DNA from: Erodium maritimum
Lineage: Eukaryota; Streptophyta; Magnoliopsida; Geraniales; Geraniaceae
Assembly (NCBI GenBank): GCA_963921825.1
Contig: OY997588.1
Span: 123,438,715 to 123,502,714, forward strand
Reading direction: 5' to 3'
DNA: 64,000 bases
Positions 57,612 through 64,000 of this stretch are shown here, piece by piece. Each line of letters begins with the position of its first letter. Position 1 is the stretch's first letter. The notes beneath the pieces were generated by a model, which was not told the DNA's origin, did no database searches, and saw only the letters and a program-made list of their open reading frames with translations. The position numbers and the translations under genes were made by a program.

Positions 57612-59300
57612 TTGATTCAGGCGAGGTGGGGTGTTCTGGGGGACAGAGATATTGGCTCCAAAATACGGGAGACGGGCACTGAGTTGGAGGCTTGGGGTAA
57701 AGAGGTGTACAATGCCTTAGCAAGGAAGATCGCAAGATATGAGAAGGATATGCTGTGGTTGAATGGTAGAGAGGATCGAACGAGTATTCGACGACGCAGG
57801 GCTGTGCAGAAACTATATGTCAAGGCTCTGGAGCAGAAGGGTGAGTTCTGGAGATAACGCGCTAAACAGCACTGGCTCACAGATAGTGATCAGAACACGA
57901 AATTTTTCCAGGCCTCAGCGTCGCAGAGGAAGAGCATCAACAAGGTGTCAGACTTACGGGATGGGGATGGAAACATCCTCAACTGGTAGTCAAGATTGGG
58001 GGAACATATTCTGGAGTTCTATAACACTCTATCTCGGAGGACAAGGGGGGATGGGGCTAACTTCCCAAGATTTCGCCAACAACTGACGGAGGCGCAAAAT
58101 AGAGCGTTGATGGGGGAGGTGACATCGGACGAAGTACGGGAAGCGACTTTTTCTATGGGTCCTAATAAATCGTCGGGTCCGGATGGTCTCAATCCATTGT
58201 TTTACCAGAAGTATTGGGGAACGGTGGGTGAGGATGTGACTCGATGGGTCCGAAGGATCTTTGCATGGGAGGATATACCGAGGGATCTGAATAAGACAAC
58301 ACTAGTGCTGATTCCAAAGGTGGAGTGTCCGACGTCGTAGAAGGACCTCCGACCTATTGCGTTGTGTAACGTGGTGTTCAAAGTGGTATCGAAGGTGGCT
58401 GCAAATAGACTAAAGGGTCTCCTGGATGAGCTGATTTCAAAGTCACAAGGGGCGTTTGTGCCGGGCAGATCAATACAGGATAATATTATCCTGTCGCACG
58501 AAACCTTACACTACCTCAAGAATAAGAGACAGTGGAAGGAGGGGGGGGGGGGTGGGGGGGAGTGGCGCTGAAACTAGATATGAGCAAGGCCTACGATAGG
58601 GTGGAGTGGGGATTCTTGTGGGATATAATGAGGGGTTTTGGTTTTGGCGAAGAGTGGATATTACTCGTTCGTCGATGTACGTACTCGGTGACATATAATA
58701 TTGTTGCAGGAGGACAACAGGCGGGGTTTGTCCAACCTGAAAGGGGAATCAGGCAGGGAGATCTGTTATCTCCCTACTTGTTCCTCTTTTGTAAGGAAGG
58801 CTTCTCCCGACTACTCTAAGGAGCTGAAGGGGCAGGAGAGATACATGGAGTACGGTGGGTAACGGGGCACCAGCGTTAACACATTTGTTCTTCGATGATG
58901 ATTGCTACGTATACTGCAAGGCGACAGCGGAAGAGATGACACGTCTGTGGAACTTCCTACGGATGTTTGAGGAGGCGTCAGGACAGGTAGTGAACCAAGC
59001 TAAGTCGTCTCTGTCTTTAGTCATAACACCCCGGAGCATAGAAGGTTGGAAGGAGTACAGATCCTGGGGATACCAGAGTTGGACACCCCATCCCCCTATC
59101 TGGGTATCCCGAACATGATGGGACGGAGTCGGAAGAAGGGACTGCAATATGTGCTGGATAGGGTTCTTCGAAGGATCCAGAGGTGGGACGGGAAGTTATT
59201 AAATGGCGCGGGGAAGGAGGTGTTAGTCAAGTCAGTGTTACAGGCCATTCCCACATATACGATGAGTGTTATGAGGATACCTAGGGGATCCTTGACAAGA
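57612..59300 (+). pseudogene. LINE reverse transcriptase domain
   Basis: Motifs in order: GPNKSSGPDGLNPLFYQKYW (near 58160), DLRPIALCN after an in-frame TAG at 58338, KSQGAFVPGRSIQDNI (near 58440), ALKLDMSKAYDRVEW (catalytic Asp, near 58567), GIRQGDLLSPYLF (near 58750), then LFFDDDCYVYC (near 58890), the catalytic box, where the usual FADD reads FDDD. A G run at 58541-58560 shifts the frame, a stop follows GFSRLL (58817), and two more frame changes follow. It would copy LINE RNA at the nicked target. Confidence 0.92.
58539..58560. repeat. Poly-G run within the LINE RT
   Basis: Twelve G, one T, then seven G, at the Gly/Lys loop just before the first catalytic motif. It changes the reading frame. 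Confidence 0.95.
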
Positions 59301-59325
59301 TGAATGTGGCCATTTCTCGGTTCTG

Positions 59326-60340
59326 GTGGAAGTCGGCGGGACCGGAGGGGAAAGGGGTTATTTGGCAGTCCTGGAAAATATGTCACGACTGAAGGAGGAA
59401 GGAGGGTTGGGTTTCAAGAACTTGTATGAGTTTAATTTAGCCCTTCTGGGTAAACAGTTGTGGAAACTGGTAACAGAGGAAGACAGCTTAGTGGCTCGGG
59501 TATTGAAGGCGAAGTACTACCTAGGTCCTCGGTGCTGGAAGCAGTCCGAAAACAGAACCAGAGCTACGTCTGGCAAAGTATATTGTCTGCATAAGAGATG
59601 GTTAAGAGCGGGGCTCGGAGGTCAATCAGACCATGAAAGGATACGTCTATCTGCGACCATCCTTGGCTCACAGGGGTGGTGGCAAGGGTGCAGTCGTCGG
59701 GCCCTGGAATTGACGGGAAGATAGTGTCGGATCTGATGAGACCGAACAAGAGGAGATGGGACGTAGAGATAGTCGGTACACTGTTCAGCACGGAGGATCA
59801 GAGGGCTATAATGGCGGTCCCGATAAGTAGGACGGTCGCACGGGACTCCTGGTACTGGGCGAGGGACAACTTGGGCCAATACACGGTAAGGTCGGCATAT
59901 ATTATGGGCCAACAAGACCAAGCGACCTCCCAAACCCATCCAGAAATATGGTCTGCTATTTGGAAGATGGAGGTAATGCCGAAGGTCAAATCTTTTCAGT
60001 GGCGTACTTGCTTAGGTTGTTTGCAGGTGGCAATTAATCTGAGGCGACGGCATGTGGATATGGCGGTGACTTGTCCGGTCTGTTCTGGGGTGGAGGAATC
60101 GGCTCTCCACCTGTTGGTTCACTGCCCGGTGGCGGCGGAGTGCTGGGAAAAGTCGGGTTTGAATATACCCCAGGAGGACAAGACAATAGTTGATTGGGTG
60201 CAGGGAACGCTTAACATCAACCCCCCGGAAAGTGGGGGACTGATAGGATGTCTTTTGTGGGAAGTGTGGAAGGCTAGGAACAAAGTGGTCTGGGAGAATG
60301 TAGCTCAACCAGCAGTCAATATCTTCCAGACAACATTCCA
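59326..60340 (+). pseudogene. LINE connection region and zf-RVT domain
   Basis: KEEGGLGFKNLYEFNLALLGKQ (near 59390) is the conserved segment after plant L1 RT. The zf-RVT domain follows, with the pattern YTVRSAY...IWKMEVMPKVKSFQWR (near 59885-60000) and the zinc-ligand cluster CPVCSGVEESALHLLVHC (near 60075). One frame change lies near 59680. The domain is thought to help bind template RNA. Confidence 0.9.
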
Positions 60341-60439
60341 TCTACAGTTAGGATGGATGGACGCCAGGAGGAGGAAGTTACAAGCACAGGCGGCTCCCCA
60401 CCACTCAGAGGAACAAGCTGTAGAGGTGTGGGAACATCC

Positions 60440-60908
60440 CACTCAGGGCGCGTGGGCCATAAATACAGATGGAGCCTTGTTTGCGGCGGCAGAAAAAGTG
60501 GGAACATGATGGATATTTAGAGACGACAGGGGCCATTTTAGGGGTGCCCGGTCTACATCATTTCATGGAGCCCAGAACCCGGGATTAGTGGAAGCCTATG
60601 CGATCTGGGAAGCGTTAACGTGGCTACAACAATATCCTCGCCAGAGGGCCGTAGTTCGAAGCGACTGAAAGGTCATAGTGGATATGATCAGATGAGGTGG
60701 GAGCTTGCTCTCTCCTCTGGGAACAATCGTCACAGATTGTACTTCCCTTTTATCTATACTCGAGTGCGTGCAGCTCGAATTTGTAAAACGGACAGCGAAC
60801 AAAGCTACTCATTGGCTTGCCAGGGCGGCTTGTTCTAACCCTGTCTGGAATTGGCAAGGGGGTCATGTCCCCGAACCTCTTCAAAACATCATATTTGCCA
60901 ATATCTAA
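60440..60908 (+). pseudogene. LINE RNase H domain (RVT_3 type)
   Basis: AINTDGALF supplies the first catalytic Asp (near 60460). LVEAYAIWEALTWL supplies the Glu (near 60595). VVRSD (near 60655) gives the next Asp, and LEFVKRTANKATHWLARAA is the usual end (near 60775). Stops at about 60508 and 60666 and one frame change break it. The domain would remove RNA from the hybrid during copying. Confidence 0.88.
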
Positions 60909-61517
60909 ATAAAATCTCATATTATCTCAAAAAAAATTTCTCAAATATTCTTTTACGTCTTTCTATGAAAAAAAATACTCTGATTCTAATTCGAACAAAA
61001 CTCTTAGTCTCGTATTTTCTCTATTTGTTATCTTATGCATCTATCTTTTCAAAAACAATCCTATATAACAAATAGATTTTATCAATTATTAAATTAGGAT
61101 GTTATTATTATTTCTTAGTTATGCTTACAAAATTAAAATCTGAATTTAATAAATACTAAAATTGAATACAATATTTATCAAAAAAAATTAAAATCTGATT
61201 TGAATAATTAATAAGTTTGAATAATTTTTTTATATAAAATCTGATTGACATAGCTTCATCCAACACAAAGCATAATCCGGCACTTGATCCACATTCATGA
61301 TATTGATCAGAATCATGATTCCAACGTCGATTACACCCAAAAATACTCATCATGTAGAAACTTAAATTTAGCAGCTACATCCACACACAATTTATGTCGA
61401 AAGATAGGACCGTTTTCTTCAATCATCTAGTCATTAACACGGTGCCCCTTGTCATTCCAGCTCTATGTACTTGATTATGTACACATAATAGTCTACTCCC
61501 CTATACCAATAAAAAAA
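60909..61517. other. AT-rich intergenic stretch, no gene seen
   Basis: No coding signal. It begins with the probable A-rich tail of the LINE. Confidence 0.4.
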
Positions 61518-62000
61518 TTAATAAGAATGATGAAGGGAATCATTCCCTAAAATCTCAATAGGAACAATTGTGCATACATACACTCTATTTTGTGGGAGTT
61601 CCCGCTTCCTCCAATGTGTCCAAATCGTTACTGATTCACTAATAATGCGTGGAAAAATTTCTAGGAAATGACGAAGAAAGCCCTCCATAAATTTGTAATT
61701 TGTTAAACGCCAAAAACAATCATAGACTTTGATGTTTGATTTGTCTAACTCCGTAGCTACCAGGATCCAGTGTTTGTCGTTGAGGTTCAATGGGAAGGAT
61801 ACTCTTTAGCAACCATCCCATTTCTTACTATACTCAACCAGATACTCTCTTGTAACATAGATTAAGTAGTTTTGGTTTTTCCTCAAAAAAAAAAAAAAAA
61901 GTAGTTTTGGTTCCACTACGTGCTTACCTTGGTCACCAACTGACTTGGAGGTCAAAACTGTATGCTTTATTCTCACAAAATGGTTGAAGTTTACGTCCAA
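61518..62000 (-). pseudogene. Ulp1-like cysteine protease fragment
   Basis: On the - strand, NLNDKHWILVATELDKSNIK plus VYDCFW (61788-61700) matches the catalytic-His region of C48 (Ulp1/SENP) peptidases, usually P-x-N-x-x-x-HW-x-L-x-x-x-x-x-x-x-x-x-x-x-Y-D-S. A helix (KFMEGFLRHFLEIFP) follows as in that fold. The stretch after it (RELPQNR) recalls the segment before the catalytic Cys, but the DCG motif is absent. Upstream sequence to about 62000 (KKWDGC, then a stop) belongs to the same domain in the same frame. In plants such Ulp1 domains are often carried by MULE and CACTA elements. No intact gene remains. Confidence 0.65.
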
Positions 62001-62853
62001 AACTACTACATCTTGGACGTACTTATTTCAATATACCCTCTACATTTTCTCTATTCCGTAAAGAGCATCATTAAAAAGCTCCATTCATACATACATACAT
62101 TTATAAATGTATATTGTGTGTCGGCGAAATTTGTTAAATATAAAATTTATAATTTAAAGCGAGGATATTTAGAGCTTCAATACTGGAGTAGCTAGCCAAC
62201 TTTACTTCCCTCACAGTTTGTCGAAGTATTGTTTCGTAAGTGCGCCTTCAGTTGTCTTGTACTAATGATTGGTTTTCGTCTCCAGTTTAGCCCAGTCTTT
62301 CACTTTGTTATACACCTTTATCTAGGAATGAGTAATGGCTTTCACAAGGTTCAAATCATACTATCCCACAACCACATGTTGATTCTTCTTCGGTTCAACG
62401 TTTATCTTCGTTTCTGTTTGTGCACCACATCTAGGGTTATTTTTTGCCCCGGGATATACGTGTGATGCTAGGAGTTGATGTCTTTCTACTTTTTTGCCAC
62501 ATGTATTAGATGTACACCTGGGAGGAGATAACTTTCTCTTCTTCATTATCGATAACTGATAGGTGTTGTTCTTTGTGCAGATCCGGGAGGTGGTTCAGGA
62601 AAAGGTTCACCACAGAAGGAAGTGGAAATGTTTATGGACATTTAATCACCACCATTTGCATGTCAATGCCCTTCGCATGGTCATGCTTCGGTCATTTTGG
62701 AGTTGACGATGAATGTGGAAGATCGGGTGATTGCTTACCAAAAGCTGAATGTACTAATGTTGAATGTGTGGGTCAGATGATCCTTGAACATCAAGGACTT
62801 CCTCTTCCCTAAGGGTGCAGTCCACATCACGGTTGCGACGCATAGGTTTGATC
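62001..62853. other. Intergenic stretch, no gene recognised
   Basis: The frame at 62510-62812 has no motif I recognise and no clear exon structure. It lies directly left of the LTR. Confidence 0.35.
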
Positions 62854-64000
62854 TGTTAGACTCAGTGCCCGTAGTCCGATCGTAAATGTCCAATTGTAAT
62901 TATCATCGTTGGCAATATAAATAAAGCGGTTTTTATATTACTTAAGTGTTGGAGTAATATGTCGTGTGTGTTTCCGATCTATGCCCACCATGCGAATAGA
63001 ACCATAGATCAGGATGGATCACACTCGATGAGGTCCCTAGTCAATAGTCTTCGCTGGAAGCGACTAGTATGAGATATGACTCTTGATGGCTTACGTTCTA
63101 TTAGCCATAGGAAAGAGTTCCGGAGTCTGATCATAAACATCATGTGGGACATGATGTTGGACGACCCGACTTGAATATGTTCCATAGATTAAGTCATGAA
63201 CATGTTCAGAGTCGTAGCTTGTCAGGTATCCTTAGACCGAGGAGTCTATATGATTGCTATGCAGTAAACAACCAAGTTTGACCTGAAAGCCCAACGTTGA
63301 ACCATGAATGGGCATCCATAACGGCCAGGATTGGCTTGGGGAATGACTGCATGAGTGACACGATAGACGGCTAAGGGATTTATCTTTCATACTACGGTAT
63401 GGGAAAGATAGTTGGTTCACGGCCGCTTGATCGAGAGTGACCGACAGGAAAGCATGGCCATGCACATGATACTGGGTATCATAAGGTCAGTCATCTCACA
63501 TATCAAGGAACATGGATTGAGGATAATAAGGATGACGGCTCTCTGACTTATCTCAATCCGGATATCGGTGATAAAGGGATAATGACAAGGACGACTGAAA
63601 GGTCAGAATCGACAGGGTGCGATTCGTTATGCAGGGTCGGGCAATACTGACTCTCGTTAGTCGCCACTTTGGTAAGATCAAGTAAAATAGGATTTTACGT
63701 TGATCTTACCGACATGCATAGAGCTAAGGGTCACACCGATAGTTTGATACTCGATAAGAACATGACGAACCTAAGTTGGAGGGAATTGTGGCGGGGATCG
63801 CCATAGTGGACCGGCTAGCATATTGGGCTCGGCATGGGCTCTCTTGGAGAGGCCCATGACCGGCCCATATAGGCTAGGCCCAACAAAGACTTAAGTCATT
63901 AGATGACAATTAGTCTTGTTGACCAAAATTGGGTGGGACCCAATTTCCACTAAACTAATAAACTAGCTAGTTTATTAGCTCCAACTAGAATCTTGGCATG
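62854..64000 (+). repeat. Copia LTR, partial, running off the window
   Basis: It starts tgttagactcagtgcccgta and is co-linear with the LTR at 41189 (shared gttggagtaatat, gcccaccatgcgaata, ggatcacactcgatg) with clear divergence. No polypurine tract precedes it, so it is a 5' or solo LTR of the same family and orientation. Confidence 0.85.

Larger units (their letters stand above)
56888..60908 (+). mobile_element. L1-type LINE with RNase H, 5'-truncated and broken
   Basis: Endonuclease, reverse transcriptase, zinc-finger linker (zf-RVT) and RNase H follow in the order of plant L1-type ORF2. ORF1 and the first residues of the endonuclease are missing, the usual 5' truncation of LINEs. It ends with a stop at 60906 and an AT-rich tail with a short A run (about 60930). 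At least eight frameshifts or stops break ORF2. I could not define a target duplication, because the left edge merges into the palindromic array. Confidence 0.92.

Noticed and set aside
62510-62812. 100-codon frame with several Cys just left of the last LTR
   Set aside because: The cysteines form no known zinc pattern, and neighbouring frames are equally open. No homology recognised.

Overview
This window reads as plant nuclear DNA, almost certainly from an angiosperm. It is packed with plant-type transposable elements: a Tekay/Del-type chromovirus, an Athila-type gypsy element, Ty1/copia elements, an L1-type LINE with a C-terminal RNase H, a PIF/Harbinger element and Mutator-like elements (MULEs). 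Predicted introns are short with GT-AG borders. I found no tRNA, rRNA, CRISPR array, or convincing single-copy host gene, so the region looks like gene-poor, repeat-rich chromatin.

Layout, left to right. 1-2.75 kb is AT-rich and contains a 1,001-bp fold-back element (649-1649) flanked by a 9-bp target duplication. 2.75-3.57 kb is a broken antisense LINE ORF1-like gene, cut by an orphan gypsy LTR (3.57-4.8 kb) that carries a hairpin-bearing minisatellite. An antisense copia element (about 4.8-7.3 kb and 19.3-23.1 kb) is split by a complete 12-kb Tekay-type gypsy element (7323-19301). That gypsy element has LTRs of 3 kb, a tRNA-Met-type primer site, a polypurine tract and a perfect 5-bp target duplication. 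Beyond the copia 5' LTR lies a second copia 3' end, giving an LTR-internal-LTR tandem arrangement.

At 24.8-27.0 kb a PIF/Harbinger element with a TTA duplication sits in one copy of a tandemly duplicated host segment. At 27.85-39.4 kb is a decayed Athila-type element whose LTR hosts a 6.36-kb Mutator-like element (28700-35059). This MULE has long terminal inverted repeats, a 9-bp target duplication, a multi-exon MURA-type transposase on the + strand, and a convergent, apparently intact two-exon gene on the - strand. That second gene encodes a 114-residue GRF zinc-finger protein with a C-terminal membrane segment. Each inverted repeat thus lies just upstream of one of two converging genes, the layout known from maize MuDR (mudrA/mudrB), but with an unrelated second gene. 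Both genes also carry telo-box motifs in their first introns.

39.5-42.9 kb is a sense copia remnant with its 3' LTR. 42.9-44.5 kb is a decayed DUF4283-type gene. 45.16-50.21 kb is a short-LTR (126 bp) copia element with both ends. 51.18-56.57 kb is a second Tekay-type element lacking its 3' part. 56.58-56.89 kb is a striking array of 40-bp palindromic units, followed directly by a 5'-truncated L1-type LINE (to 60.91 kb). The last 3 kb hold a Ulp1-like protease fragment and the start of another LTR of the 41.2-kb copia family, running off the window.

The LTR elements are fossils, each broken in several places. The GRF gene inside the MULE is the only protein gene I see that looks whole by sequence.
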